Source: Aquanectria penicillioides
Taxonomy: Eukaryota; Ascomycota; Sordariomycetes; Hypocreales; Nectriaceae
NCBI GenBank assembly: GCA_003415625.1
Contig: PYIU01000006.1
Location: forward strand, 2,356,001-2,420,000
Reading direction: 5' to 3'
Length of the DNA: 64,000 bases
Shown: positions 12,827 through 25,203 of the stretch, piece after piece
Layout: each line of letters starts with the position of its first letter
Position numbering within the stretch: the first letter of the stretch is position 1
Position numbers and translations under genes: made by a program
The notes under the pieces: model-generated
Told to the model about the DNA's origin: nothing
Seen by the model: the letters and a program-made list of their open reading frames with translations, nothing else
The model's database searches: none

Positions 12827-15099
12827 ATGTCAAACATCTCTGTGGTCAAGGAGACCCTCGTTGGCTCCTCTGAGCCCGTCCCCATCTCCATCCAGACCAA
12901 GGCTCGCTTCGCTGCTCACGCCGTCAAGGATGAGTCTGGCGAGCTCTTCCTGGGCCTCGACGAGTTCGTCTCCGCTGTCGCCCCCAAGGGCGAGGACTTT
13001 GTGAGTCTTCCTTTTGGTTCCCTCCCTCGAGTCGCATTCACAACTTGGTCCCTCCCCGTCTACAACTTTTTTTTCCCTTCGTGTTGCCGTCATCGTCATA
13101 CCGTTTGCGCATATCAACTGACCTTTTCTCTCCTCCCCCTCCTACAGCACAAGATCTCCCGCGAACAGTATTCGATCCTGTTCCGTGTCGCTGATGCCAA
13201 GGGCGTTGGCAAGGTGAGCCTCTCCGACTGGGGTGTCTTCGAGAACCTCCTCAGCAAGCCCGATGCCGAGTATGAGATCGCCTTCCGCCTCTTCGATGTT
13301 GAGCGCATCGGCCAAGTCAAGTATGACGACTTCCGCACCCTGTACGAGCTCAACAAGGGCGCCAACACCATCCCCTTCGACTGGGAGTCCGAGTGGGCCA
13401 AGCTCTACATCGGCAGCAAGAAGAACCGCCACGCCCTCGACTACAACCAGTTCACCCAGATGCTGCGCGGCCTCCAGGGCGAGCGCATCCGCCAGGCTTT
13501 CCAGCGCTTCGACAGTGACAGCGATGGTTACATCAACCCCGAGGATTTTGAGCGCATTATCGTAGAGACCTCCAAGCATAAGCTGTCCGACCACATCCTC
13601 CAGAACCTCCACACCTTGTGCAACATCTCCAACAGCACTAAGATCTCCTACGCCAATGTTCGCGCCTTCACCAACGTCATCCGGGAGATGGACCTCGTAG
13701 AGCTGATCTTGCGCCGCGCCATCGACAAGAGCAATGACGGCAAGATCACCCGCCCCGAGTTCCTCAACGAGGCTGCCACCATCACCCGTTTCTCCCTCTT
13801 CACTCCCATGGAGGCCGATGTGCTCTTCCACTTTGCCGGTCTCGATGAGCCCTCAGGCCGCCTAGGCCTCCCTGAGTTCGCTAAGGTTCTGGACGCCTCA
13901 TGGCGCAACCCTATTTACGAGGCCGCCGAGGCCGTCAAGGCTAAGACCATTGGTGGCTCTGTCCTGATGAGCATTGGTTCCTCTGCTTTCAGCTTTGCCC
14001 TTGGTAGTGTTGCTGGTGCCTTTGGTGCCTTCATGGTGTACCCCATCGATCTGGTCAAGACCCGTCTCCAGAACCAGCGAAGCGCCCAGCCTGGCCAGCG
14101 CCTGTACAAGAACTCCATCGATTGCTTCCAGAAGGTCATCCGCAACGAGGGTGTCCGCGGTCTGTACTCTGGTGTCCTGCCCCAGCTCGTCGGTGTCGCC
14201 CCCGAGAAGGCTATCAAGCTTACTGTCAACGACCTCGCCCGTGGTCTCCTGACTGATAAGAAGGGTGACATCCCCCTCTGGGCCGAGATGGTCGCTGGTG
14301 GTAGCGCTGGTGGTTGCCAAGTCGTAAGTTGTCCCTTAATTCCTGAGTCGAATGAATCGGCCGTCGAATACTAACACTGCTTCATTAGGTTTTCACCAAC
14401 CCCCTCGAGATTGTCAAGATTCGTCTGCAGGTTCAGGGTGAGCTTGCTAAGAGCGCCGAGGGCACTCCCAAGCGATCGGCCATGTGGATTGTGCGAAACC
14501 TGGGTCTCGTCGGCTTGTACAAGGGTGCTTCCGCTTGTCTGCTCCGTGATGTCCCCTTCTCGGCCATCTACTTCCCCGCTTACAGCCACTTGAAGAAGGA
14601 CTTCTTCGGCGAGTCGGCCACTAACAAGCTGGGTGTCGTTCAGCTCCTGACTGCCGGTGCCATTGCTGGTATGCCCGCCGCTTACCTGACCACTCCTTGC
14701 GACGTCATCAAGACCCGACTTCAGGTCGAGGCCCGTAAGGGCGAGCAGAGCTACAACGGTCTGCGCCATGCCGCCAAGACCATCTGGAAGGAGGAGGGCT
14801 TCACTGCCTTCTTCAAGGGCGGTCCGGCTCGTATTTTCCGATCGTCTCCTCAGTTCGGTTTCACCCTGGCCGCGTACGAGGTTCTCCAGACAACTGTGCC
14901 CAACCCCTTCAAGGCTGCGGAGCCTTCCAAGATTCCCGAGGTGCGCGAGAGCAACTTGGCCAACAGCCCGTATGGCCGTAGCCGCAACGCTCTGAAGGTC
15001 ATCCTGGACCTGGATGAGGACTTTGGCAAGATCAAGCTCCCCAACGAGCACGGCTGGCGGTCGCTGCCCAAGATCATGGGCGGTGGTGGTGCTCAGTAA
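12827..15099 (+). CDS. Mitochondrial aspartate/glutamate carrier, calcium-regulated (AGC1/Aralar type)
   Basis: Inner-membrane carrier of the SLC25A12/13 (aralar/citrin) type, expected to exchange matrix aspartate for cytosolic glutamate and so feed the malate-aspartate shuttle. Three exons (12827-13000, 13148-14323, 14389-15099) give 686 residues; both introns fall between codons, and the second has a clear CTAAC branch. The N-terminal half has EF hands, the best being [12 protein letters not shown] (from residue 180) and [13 protein letters not shown] (from residue 251). The C-terminal half has all three carrier signatures: PIDLVK (357), PLEIVK (455) and PCDVIK (553). The 147-nt first intron has no in-frame stop, so an unspliced reading would add about 49 spurious residues. 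Yeast Agc1 lacks functional EF hands; here at least two look able to bind calcium, as in filamentous fungi and animals. The aspartate/glutamate substrate is inferred from this architecture. Confidence 0.95.
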
Positions 15100-16731
15100 A
15101 GAAGTGGTTCCATGATTTTTCGGGCGCTGCTCGGCTATTCGATATCTGAGGGGTGAAGTGAGCCCACTTGCAAAGACCCGATGGCACGCCCGCGGCTGAT
15201 GGCCGGCTGAAGTCTCGGTCTGTCACGGCTAACAAGGGAACTTGGACCACGAAAAAATGAACCTGATAAAGGGAAAAGACGAAATCTTTTTTTTTTTTTG
15301 CTGAACTGAAAGCAATATTTTTTCTTGAGTCGTTTTTATGTTTTCTATGTCCTTTTTTTTTATTCTCTTTGGGAGCCCAGAGAAAAACCGTAAGATAGGT
15401 GGCGGTGGGAAGAACATGGAAGGATGGATGAAAGGAAGGACATCACGGAGGACGGAACGCGAAAGGAGACTGCATTCCGAAAATCCGAGAACCGCGCTGC
15501 GCTTGCATCAGAATTGGCGTTTCTGGGGCATTAAAGGGCATGATGGGCGCTGCTTTTGTTTGTGTAGAAAAAACAAGAAAGAGAGAGAGACCCTATACGA
15601 TAAAGAGCTGTATGTGTGTACATGCGCGCGAGTGAGTGAGAGCGATTGAGCGAGTTGAGTGTCTGTGGGATTGATACTGGACAATATTTATTTTGCTCCT
15701 CACAACTGTTGAAGAAATGTTTCTCTTTTATTGAAATGCAACTTATGTGGCGAAGACCAACAGTTATGCCACCAATGCCGATGCTCAGTCCCAAATCCTT
15801 CCTCAGTGCGACCAAAGCGTCGCCGAGTTGGCTTTCGACAGTGACCGGTGAGCCAGCGGTCTGCATGTTCTCTGTGGCTGTGCGCGCTGCTGGTTTCGCG
15901 CTTCAGCCTCATCTCGGTTTTCTTCCCTACGCCACGCGGTTTGCATGATGGACAAGGTTGCGTTGGACTCGAACATGGGTTTTCGTTATCGCGCTGGTCC
16001 TGGACCCGGTTCCTTATCACATTCCCGGTCCCCTGTTATCTGCAGCATCCATCATTCCCCTCCATCATGCGAGATCGTCACGGCATTCCTGATTCTCGGT
16101 ATCTTTCCGCAGATGCATTCGTACGAGAAGCCACCGCTTTGTGTTTTTTTTGTTTCATCATCTTAGGTCTTTCAAAATTTTTGTCTGTTGATGCAATTTT
16201 GCCATTATCTATCTATACTAAAGAGTTATTATCGTTTCTAATAACGTATAGTTCTTTTTGCCCCCTCCTTCTCAACAAACAAACAGACAACCACTATGGT
16301 TTTCCCTGCGCCTGGTCTAAAAACGCCCAGGAATCAATGGTGCTCCCCTCCACCTCGGGGGACCTAGTTCCAACGCCAGCCAGTAGTCCAAAAGTCAAGT
16401 CTGGAAAAAAAAAAAAAAACTTCCCAACAAAAAGAAAAAAAAAAGGCCCAAATCTAGAATTCGTCATGATCGTTACTTTTTGGATTCCCCTCCCATGTGC
16501 CTGTTCTGCAGACTCAAAAATAAAAAATAAAACGAAAACTTGGCAGAAATGGAGATCTTGGTGTGTGTATGTGTAACGTGTGTGCCTGTGCGAGCGTAAT
16601 GGTGTATGATATAAGGGAGGAAATCCACCAGGGAAGTAACGAAGAAACGAGTTGAAAACAAGAGAAAGAAGAAAAAGAAAGAGAAAAAGGGCAGCACACT
16701 CTAGATGCAGTTCATGGTAGTCATCGTCATC
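15100..16731. other. Convergent 3' intergenic region
   Basis: Lies between the 3' ends of the carrier gene (+) and the F-box-like gene (-), so it should contain both 3' UTRs. It is T- and A-rich, with several homopolymers near 15287, 15352 and 16405-16441. No coding potential was recognised. Confidence 0.5.
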
Positions 16732-17376
16732 TCAAAAGTGAATGTGCGCAAGGCGCGAAGTCCAGCCTGTTTGCGTGGGCTGGAACTCTTCGACTTCAGT
16801 GCCAGGCTCGCTCTGCATGACGCCTTCAAGCCACCGGATGTACTCCTCAAAGCCGGTGGTGCTACCGGAGATGTGGACCCGCTTGACACCACGGACGCCC
16901 TCGAACTTCTGCAAGTTGCGGTGGCCAACACCGAGGTACATGCTCTGGACGACGTCGATCTCGAGATCGTCGAGTCCGCTAAAGGCCTTGGTGACGGTGT
17001 CCTTGGTGTAGGGGAGGTCGCAGTCGAGGCGGACCTGGACGTGGAATCGGCGGATGCGGGGCAACACGGCCGACTCCTTGACGGGGCTGTACTGGGCACG
17101 AAGACGGGGGAAAGAGGCGAGGAGAGTCGGGTGGGCCAGGAACATGTTGTCACTGTAGAGAAGCGGCGTGGCTTCGGCGTTGATTTGGCGGTTGGCGAGG
17201 AGGAGGCTTGCATGGACGAGGGCTGAAGGGTCGTGATGGTGGTGGTGGTGGCGCTCGAACTTGTTGAAGGCCGGGACATGGAGGAGGTGCTGGTAGACTT
17301 CAAGGCGGATCTCAGGAGGGAGGTCCATGAAGCCCGTCTTCTGCCCACAGGGCATGGATGAAGTTTCTAGAGCCAT
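16732..17376 (-). CDS. F-box-like domain protein of unknown function
   Basis: Single-exon frame of 214 residues starting at an ATG. Near the N terminus it has LPPEIRLEVYQHLL, the typical helix-1 signature of fungal F-box-like (including 2EXR-type) proteins, which often link substrates to SCF ubiquitin ligases. After it come a run of six histidines, a segment LLLANRQINAEATPLLYSDN of the kind that follows such motifs in many fungal hypothetical proteins, and a region with regular hydrophobic spacing. No leucine-rich or WD repeats follow, so the substrate-binding part is not identified. It is convergent with the upstream carrier gene. The short length is normal for this loosely defined family. 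Coding status is well supported; ubiquitin-ligase function is only inferred. Confidence 0.75.
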   Translation of the reverse strand: MALETSSMPCGQKTGFMDLPPEIRLEVYQHLLHVPAFNKFERHHHHHHDPSALVHASLLLANRQINAEATPLLYSDNMFLAHPTLLASFPRLRAQYSPVKESAVLPRIRRFHVQVRLDCDLPYTKDTVTKAFSGLDDLEIDVVQSMYLGVGHRNLQKFEGVRGVKRVHISGSTTGFEEYIRWLEGVMQSEPGTEVEEFQPTQTGWTSRLAHIHF

Positions 17377-19167
17377 GATGACGGAGGGATTGGCGTTTGT
17401 AGGTTTGTGAAATGTGTGTGTGTGATGTGATGACCACTGGTCTTATTGGAGTGGTAGTGTGGTGTTATGTTTGCCGTGTAGGTCTAGGATATAGATCTCT
17501 GCAAAGGGTGATCTGTATTGTGGATGAATGACGACCACGTACTCAAGCGAGTGAGGGTGAGCCAGATGCAATGGGGCAGAGAGATAGACGAGGCAAAAGA
17601 TATGGAGAATCAGGATGGGGAAAAGATGGAAGGGAAGTGGACGAGCCTAGCTTCATATACGAAGTCGACTCACACACACACGCACACGCTCGCGAGAGAG
17701 AAGCAAGTAAAAAAGCCGGGCAGGGAGCATGGACAAGGTGTGAGAGTGAGAGTGAGTAGTGTGAATCACTCAACCACACACCACACACCTAGGGGCGCGA
17801 GTCAAGGACGACGCACACCATTTGGCTCCAAGGGCCGGGACGGAACGGCGCTGGGCGCTGTCTGTATGGAGTACGTATGTACGGAGGAGCATGCACATTG
17901 CAATGCATCCCGGACAGCCCAGCGAGCCATCAACAAGCTTTGGGCGATATGAAAGGGGGGGCGTGACAGGGGGAGCTGGGGTGTGCGAGGATGCTGATAT
18001 GTGGGTATGAGAGGCGGCCATGGCCAAGTAAACACCCAGACGAGGACAGAGCCGAGCTGAAGATGCAATTGGGCGCGGAGCTAGCCAACGAGGAAACGTC
18101 CCTGGAACGGGCTGAGAGCGAGCGTACAAGGTTCATTTTTAGTTATCTGGATTGAAGCGAGGGAGAGCAGCGCGCAGCACAGCGCAGAAAAGTGCAGCGC
18201 AGCACACACACACGCACATACAAGCAGCCAGCCAGCGCCGCCGTGTCAAGCGCAAGTGCGTGCGTGTGTGTGTGTGTCTGAGTGTGTGTGGTGTGTCAGC
18301 ATTGGGTGTGAGATCTTACAGCTTGGACCATCATAATCACACCCCCCTCTTGACCCCCACCCATGCCTCTCTTTTTTTGTTCCTTGCTCCCCTACGCCTT
18401 GCAGGATCCATGGCCATGGCGTCTTGCGCATTTTCCTTCTTGAATTAAAAGAAGACGCGATGTGCAATTCAACATGGGTGAGACAAACGACGGTGAAAAC
18501 GAGAAGGTGGGCGTTCGGGGGTGGAGGGATGGTACACCTTCTGGCGCGCTCACTGAGACATTCTCGAATCTGGCCCTTTTTTTTTCCTTTTCTTTTTTTG
18601 ACCTTTTTCTTTTCCCACTCAGCTCGAGGCGTCTCCATACAATGGCGACACAAGGGAAGACAAAAAAAAAAAAAAAAAAAGCTTCGAGCCTGTTTGGCCC
18701 GTTGCTCGGAAGCTTTTAGCGGTCTGGGTGGGCGCCCGCCAGCTAAACGCCCATCCCGGCGTCAGATAAGCTGACTCGGTGTGGGTTGTCGGGTGACGGG
18801 TATTGGACAAGAAGGGAAGACGCAAATATGACACACCGAACGAGACGAAGAAACACCACGGAGATGTGCGCAGGCGCAGCAAAGAAGACGAGAAGGGGGA
18901 ATGCATTTGGCGCCTGAAAAAAATAATGCAGCCTGATCAAGGCCAGTCAACGATGGGGACATGGGGGCGTGTCGAGCGCAAAAGGGCCAAAGTGACATGT
19001 TCCGATCATCTGCGAATGGCACGTTTTCCCCGACTGCTGCTCCCTCTCTCCTGCTTTCGAAAAGACTCATCACACTCCCTCCCGGTATGGCGCCGAATCC
19101 CGCCTTCGAGAAAACTTGAGACGCGATCCATTAATTACCCAGAAAAGACGCTTTGTCGAATCGCTTC

Positions 19168-19213
19168 AGGGCTAGGCGGGACTGGGACGGGACTGGGACG
19201 GGACCGGGACTGA
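19168..19213. repeat. G-rich tandem repeat, possible G-quadruplex
   Basis: Tandem copies of a GGGACTGGGACG-like unit give at least six GGG runs separated by 3-4 bases. This fits the usual rule for G-quadruplex formation on the plus strand. Function is unknown. Confidence 0.6.
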
Positions 19214-21837
19214 GGCTGGACTGTTGGGTCCATGCCGATACGACGGCGACCTTGCTTCACCTTGCTTGACGTACAGATGTACAGATGTACAGGCCTACAG
19301 ACTTACAGACATCAGGTACATGCCTACATTTACATAAATACATTCATTGCACATGTACATACGGTGAAGGCGGAAAATGAGGTGACAAGTACCGTGCCGA
19401 GCCCGTCCGGACCGACCGCCGGGGGGACCCATCCGCCATCGTTCCAACAGCGAGCCGCGATGCGCCATGTGAAGGGGTTCCCTCCCCCTGGGCCCTGGGT
19501 CCTGGGCAGACCACAGTGGAGCCTCCTTAATGGGCAGGGCCGATGATTTGGGGCCGGAACGGCCAAGGGGCCCCATCCGTAAATCGGTGACGTGAGGTGA
19601 GCCAGCGAGCGGTGTCGCCGCTTGTACTCAGCTGTGCACAATGTAGCACGCGCAGGGCTCCATCGCAAAGCTTGGTATCGATGGGGTCGGCGGACGACAA
19701 CCGCGCTCCCTCGCTTCCCCAGGGGGCGTGCGAAAGGCATCAGCGGAGGCCCAAGGCCGCTCTCTGGCCGTCGAGTGGAAAGGGAATACATACGAGCCGC
19801 CAGGTCCCAACATTCGAGACGAGCTCGATGAGGCTATTCTAGGCCTCATCCGTCGCCTCTCATTTCTTGGATGCGTGTGACTCTTGGGTATCCATTCATC
19901 GGACAACCCCCTGACATGACAGTGGACGCTGCAACGCAACGCATCATAAAGAGACCAAAAAGAAAGAAGAGGCTCCGTCCATTGCTACGACGGCACTGCA
20001 CGTCATGTGCGTTACACGTCCAACGGAGATAATTCGGGCGCAACACGGCATGCATGAACTTCAAACTCGCTCTTGAACCGGAGCATTGCGAAAGAGGCGT
20101 TCCGGCAACGGTACGTACAACAGCAAAAAAGCAGCCTACCTTGGGTTGGTACAAACCTTTAGATATGGAGACGGAGAAGGAGTCATTCCAGGGACCACCC
20201 TAAAAGTTAAGCCGCCCCTATCAATTAAAAAAAAACAATAGTAAATCCTAAGACGGTGGACTCGCACGTCTCCCAATCATCAAACCAACGAAAACTACAA
20301 GGAGCGGCGAGAGCATTGTCATCCGACCTCTCCCGATGTGTCTGGGCTCTTGCGTCCAGAAGAGCCCAGGAAGAGGATCCCAGGTGGAGGAGGGATTGGA
20401 TTCGCGGCGCTCGATTCAAGGGCTCCACTTGCTCTTTGTATAAGCCTCTCTTTGCTCGACTTGTATCGAATGGACCCTTTTTTTTTTTTTTTTTTAATCT
20501 GGCGTGGTCGTGCTTCGTTGGAGACCCCCCCTTGTGTGATGTGACACCGAACAACAAACAAGAAAGCTTGGATGCTTTCCTGTTCCCTTGCTCACCTTCA
20601 CCTTGGACAACACCGGAGACCGGGACCCGGGGGGTGCGATGCGAAAACCCATCAGGGGGACCCACTGCGGTGAAGTTTTCTAGTGCCCTTCGGACACTTC
20701 CCGTCCGCTAAGGTTTCTTAATGTCGGGTTCCCTAGTGCGTTGCGAAGCTATACACGCCATGGATTATTATTAGAGACGTGAGATAGATGGAAGGAGAGG
20801 GAGACGGAGGCCAAGCTGAGGAACGTGTGCTTGACGGACGGCGGTCTGGCGGGTCTTTGCTTTGATCCATAAAATTTTGCCTTTTATTTTTTTTTTTTTT
20901 TTTTTTTTATATTACTTCCTGGTAATTATCATCATCCTTGAGGCCATCATCATTCACTTTAGAGCCCCGTCCTTTTTGGAGATCCTTCTCTGGAGCCGGG
21001 GACTCAGTTACGGACGGACGGACGAGACATCCTCAAGTTGCAAACGTTTAACCGCGGGAATGGAAAGACACTCGAGCGTCCCACTTAATAGATTGGATGT
21101 TTATTATGGAGTGGATTATCCGTAGACTGGGCTGGGCTGGGCTGGGCTGGACTGGGCATTGTGTGGTCGCGATTCCCGTTCCTATTCCCAGTCTCCACCT
21201 TGGCCAGCTGCAAAGCGTCGGCCGTTTTTTTTTGTCGCCGTTGTCGCCGTTGTCGTTCGTCGTCGTGTTGTCGACTAGTTGTCAGTTTTGCCGAGACAAA
21301 GGTTTCTTTCTTCTGTTCTTGGTCCTGGCCTCCCCATGTCTCGAAGCTCACACACACACATTTCATTTTGTAGTCACCAGATCAGCGGGTTTGGCTTGGG
21401 CTGTGTGACGTCTCCTCCGTGCATTCCTGGAATACGACGTTAGTGACATCAAGTCTTGGAGGGACATGGCCAGGTATCTTCCTGGATGCTATTCAGAGGA
21501 AAAGGAGGTGTGGATGCTTTATGCTTTGATCGCTTCTGATCGCCCGAGCACAAGGTGATGCAGGAAAGGAGTCACGTCGCGAAATGGAATCAAGTCATGA
21601 GGTGTCACTGTGTCATGATGTTTACCAGGGAATATCCACAAACCCATGCCATGCGATTTCGGTGGGACCACGCGCATTCAAGATCGATCAGAAGACCTTG
21701 ATTGGCCATGTAGCCACAAAATGTCGGCACCTGGAATCCACAGGGAACCAAGGAGGCTTGAAGGCCAAGGGGCCCCAGCCACACACGAGGGCGCTACTGT
21801 AGGCACTTGGACGCCACAATCGGGACGGCAATGGTAC

Positions 21838-21905
21838 CCACCCACCCACGCAGTCACCCACGCAGTCACCCACGCATCCGTCCACGCATCCACCCATGCA
21901 TCCAC
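21838..21905. repeat. Minisatellite of CACGCAGTCACC / CACGCATCC units
   Basis: Short tandem array of related 8-12-nt units (CCCACGCAGTCA, then CACGCATCCGTC and variants) in the spacer upstream of the cystinosin-type gene. It would encode repeated Pro/His/Thr if translated; no gene context supports that. Confidence 0.7.
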
Positions 21906-22343
21906 ACTGAAACTGCCAGTCTGCCACCATTGAGATGCCAACTGATGCTGCCACGGCAGCTGAGCCACAGGAGCAGTGGCAGCAGTGGCAGGCTCCTTGT
22001 GCCTGGCTGTTGGTGCCTGCCCACCTATCTCGGTAACACCTACAGGTGGCAAGCACAGCCTATCGTCTCGTGGCCCTTGAGTGCGTTTTTTTTTTTCCAC
22101 AACTACGTACCTGCCTCTCTGTCGCAACTAGGGACGGACCTTTCCCGATTGGGACGTGCGCCTCACCAGCTCCCACCCAAGGCCAAACGGAATCTGAGCT
22201 CCTTGTCACGTCACGCTATCTCTTTATCGTCAATACCTCGCGGAGCCTCGTGCCGTCGCGTGTCCCCTCCCATCTCTTCTTTTCCCTCGTCTCTCTCTCC
22301 TCGATTTGCGTGCGAATCCCCGCCGTGTTGGCCCCCTCTCGCA

Positions 22344-23456
22344 ATGAGTCTCGACGGCTTCCTCTCCTTCGTGTCCTTCGCCTTTGGCTGGATCTATTTC
22401 CTCGCCTGGAGCGCCTCCTTCTACCCCCAGACGCTCCTCAACTGGCGTCGTCGCTCCACCTCGGGAACTACGGTTGACTTCCCCTTCATCAACGTGCTCG
22501 GTACGTCCTCTCTGTAACCCGGCCCAACCCAGCCCAGCCCAATCCCAATCCCAATCGCTGAAATCCCACGCCCATCCCGCATGCTGCTTAGCCACTCACC
22601 ACCCCATGATATGATCATGGTTGGGAACCCCCCTGGCGACACGTCGCTGGGGCCATGGACCGCCCGGATCACCGCCACTCATCCCGATTGCAAGGGATCG
22701 CGGCTCGCGACCCTCTCATCGGCACTCGTTCTTCACATTGAGGCTCTCGTTCGCTGACCATGCTTTGATGCAACAGGCTTCATCGCCTACCTCATCTCCA
22801 ATGTCGCCTTCTACTACTCGCCTGTCATCCGTGCTCAGTATGCCGCTCGCCACCATGACCTTGAGCCGACTGTCGAGTTCAATGACATCACCTTCGCGCT
22901 ACATGCTACCGTTCTCTCCATCGTAATGCTGTCTCAGTATTTCTTCTCTTCTTCCATCTGGGGCTTCCCTCAGAGCTCTGCAAACCGCCCCAGTCGCTTC
23001 ATTCTCGGCGTCGCCGCCGGCTGTGTCACTGGTGTTGTCTTTACCTGTCTGCTCGTTGCTGCGTCTCCCGGAAGTGACCCCTTGACCGACTGGGTGGCGC
23101 TTGATATTGTCTATGCCGTTGGTTACGTCAAGCTCATTGTCACCCTGATCAAGTACACGCCCCAGGCCCTCGTGAATTACAAGAACAAGAGCACCGAAGG
23201 CTGGAGCATTTGGGGTATCTTGCTCGACTTCTCCGGTGGCGTTCTCAGCGTCGGCCAACAAGGCATCGACAGCTTCCTGCAGCGCGACTGGAGCGGCATC
23301 ACCGGCAACCCTGTCAAGTTTGCGCTCGGAAACGTTAGCATTGTTTACGATCTCATCTTCATCACTCAGCACTATGTGCTGTACCGTGGTGCTAGCCTGC
23401 ATCGCTCTGGAGAGAACGATCGACTACTGGCGGACGAGGAGCGAAGGACAGATTAG
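22344..23456 (+). CDS. Cystinosin-type PQ-loop lysosomal/vacuolar cystine transporter
   Basis: Predicted vacuolar membrane transporter that exports cystine with protons (family of human CTNS and yeast ERS1). Two exons, 22344-22500 and 22777-23456, joined by a split Gly codon, give 278 residues; the intron is 276 nt, long for this window. Two PQ-loop motifs are seen: [12 protein letters not shown] (PQ at residues 28-29) and [18 protein letters not shown] (PQ at 181-182), each followed by the typical polar loop. The [16 protein letters not shown] stretch after the second loop is characteristic of cystinosins rather than other PQ-loop groups. Several hydrophobic segments fit seven membrane spans. 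No long glycosylated N-terminal lumenal domain is present, unlike animal cystinosin, which is usual in fungi. The transport direction and substrate come from family knowledge, not from this sequence. Confidence 0.93.
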
Positions 23457-25203
23457 GCTATGCAATGGCGTTGCTTTTTTTTGCATTTTTTTGCGTCGTC
23501 TTTTTTTTTTCGACCGCTTTTTTCTTGCATATTTCATCCAGATGGTCCATGTGATAGATCGGACGTGTCACCCCTGTTTGGGCGTTTTTCATGTATCTGC
23601 CGGAGTACCGTGATGGAGCATTTACAAGATACCCTGTCAAGAAAGGTTAGACCCAGGTCGCTTCTTACTAGTAACATACACACATACACCAGATGCAAAG
23701 AAGCAACGAATCCCCTATCCCCAGATTCGACGTTGCGGGAACGAGGCTTGGGCAAAGGCTTGGGCAAAGGCTTGGGCAAAGCAATGACTCGCCTCCCCCG
23801 CATGCCGTCTGACCAAAAATGAGCACAGCTGAGTCCATGTTCCAAGTTGCAGCTGCAGACGGCAAACATTCCCAGCCACAGCTTATCACATGCAAACCTC
23901 GATGGAATAATGGACCTGATGGGTCAAATGGAAGGTGTCAACAGCGCCAAGCGACTGAGACTATTTCTTTTTCTCTCTGCAGCCCAGGCCTAGTCCCAAC
24001 CCCGTGTCTTGGGTTTCTTCTTATGCTTCGCCCTCGTCTTCCCCGGACTCAGCCGTGCCCCATGTCTCCAGCGCGCCACGATTGACTAGCCCTGCCGCAT
24101 CTCGAATAACTTGCGTGGGCAGCTCGCGCTGAGATTGGTGGTGTCTTTGCTGCTCAGTGCAAATGTTGTCTCCTCCGAAACGAGCCGTCTTACAGTCCTG
24201 GCGGCTTGCTGAAAGCCACGTCAATGCTGTGCTTCCCTCCCACCCTCCATCTCCATGCTCCTTTCCTGGGCGGTCAGAATCAACAAGGAAGGAGAAAGAA
24301 AAAAAATTCGACAGCTTTTCCCTCTCGCTTTCCCCCAACGGTCTGCAGATGTTGAGACAAGGGCGGTGGGCAGCAATAGTGTGTGGTAGTGGTATATCTG
24401 ACCGCCAGGTTTTTCCTTTTGCGGTCGGGTCGGCGGTGGGAAGATGGTGGTGGGGCGTGAGGGAAAGTGCGGTGGGAGGGGTTCCAGCTCGCCGGGACGC
24501 CGACGAAATGATGGGGAACCCCGGTCGCCCGCGCCGTTGCTACCGGAGGGTGCTCGGACATTGCGTTACTAATAATAAAGCAGCGGAACACACAAAAACG
24601 AAAAACAAAACCCCCCCCCCGAAAATATGGTGAACGCGAGGATGCGCAAAGCAATTACTCCCAGGGGCAGCTCATCACGATCAAGGAAATGCCCAGGCCA
24701 TGATATGAATCACTGATCTACGCGAACAATTCCGACCTTCTTCATTTGGCAATGGCGTTTGGGCGTTTGGACGTGGTGTTGCTTTTGTTTTATTCACATG
24801 TCCGTCCACCTGTCTAGTCCGTGTCGGGCGGGGGCGAAGGGTTCTCTCAACCTTACATCACAAGCGGTTGTCCCCTGATCAACTTTTGCGACAGGGTAGA
24901 ATGAATGCATGCGCATGACGCGATGCGATCTAGAGCTGAGTCTTTTTTTTTTTTCTTTCTTATCTCGTCTTGATCCTTGTCTCGTCTCGATCCTTGTCTC
25001 ATCTCGTCTTGTCTTGTATTGTCCTGACCTATCTTATTGTAATTCTACTTGTCTCTTTTCTCTCTTCTCCATCTTTATACATACGACGGTACGTACGTGT
25101 ACTTGTACAACTATGTAATTTCTATGTTACACGCTTCTGACTGGCAACTCTTACACAAACAGGCAAAGTGGAACACGGTTGTGTTCCCCTCTGTTTTAAA
25201 TGC
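23457..25203. other. Convergent 3' intergenic region
   Basis: Lies between the 3' ends of the cystinosin-type gene (+) and the LeuRS gene (-). It includes three copies of a 12-nt unit GGCTTGGGCAAA (about 23745-23780) and several T runs. No coding potential was recognised. Confidence 0.5.
23743..23780. repeat. Three copies of a 12-nt GGCTTGGGCAAA unit
   Basis: Three perfect or near-perfect consecutive copies of GGCTTGGGCAAA, downstream of the cystinosin-type gene. Confidence 0.8.

Larger units (their letters stand above)
17377..22343. other. Intergenic spacer, about 5 kb
   Basis: No recognisable gene. It is expected to hold the promoter of the F-box-like gene at its left end and the promoter of the cystinosin-type gene at its right end. 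It contains A19 at 18662-18680, T runs near 20478-20495 and 20887-20908, GGGACTGGGACG-type repeats near 19170-19212, GGGCT repeats near 21128-21155, and a CACGCA/CCCACGCA minisatellite near 21841-21905. Confidence 0.5.

Noticed and set aside
13148..13831. 229-codon antisense frame within the carrier gene
   Set aside because: Shadow of a strongly biased coding frame; the sense strand has clear EF hands and carrier signatures.
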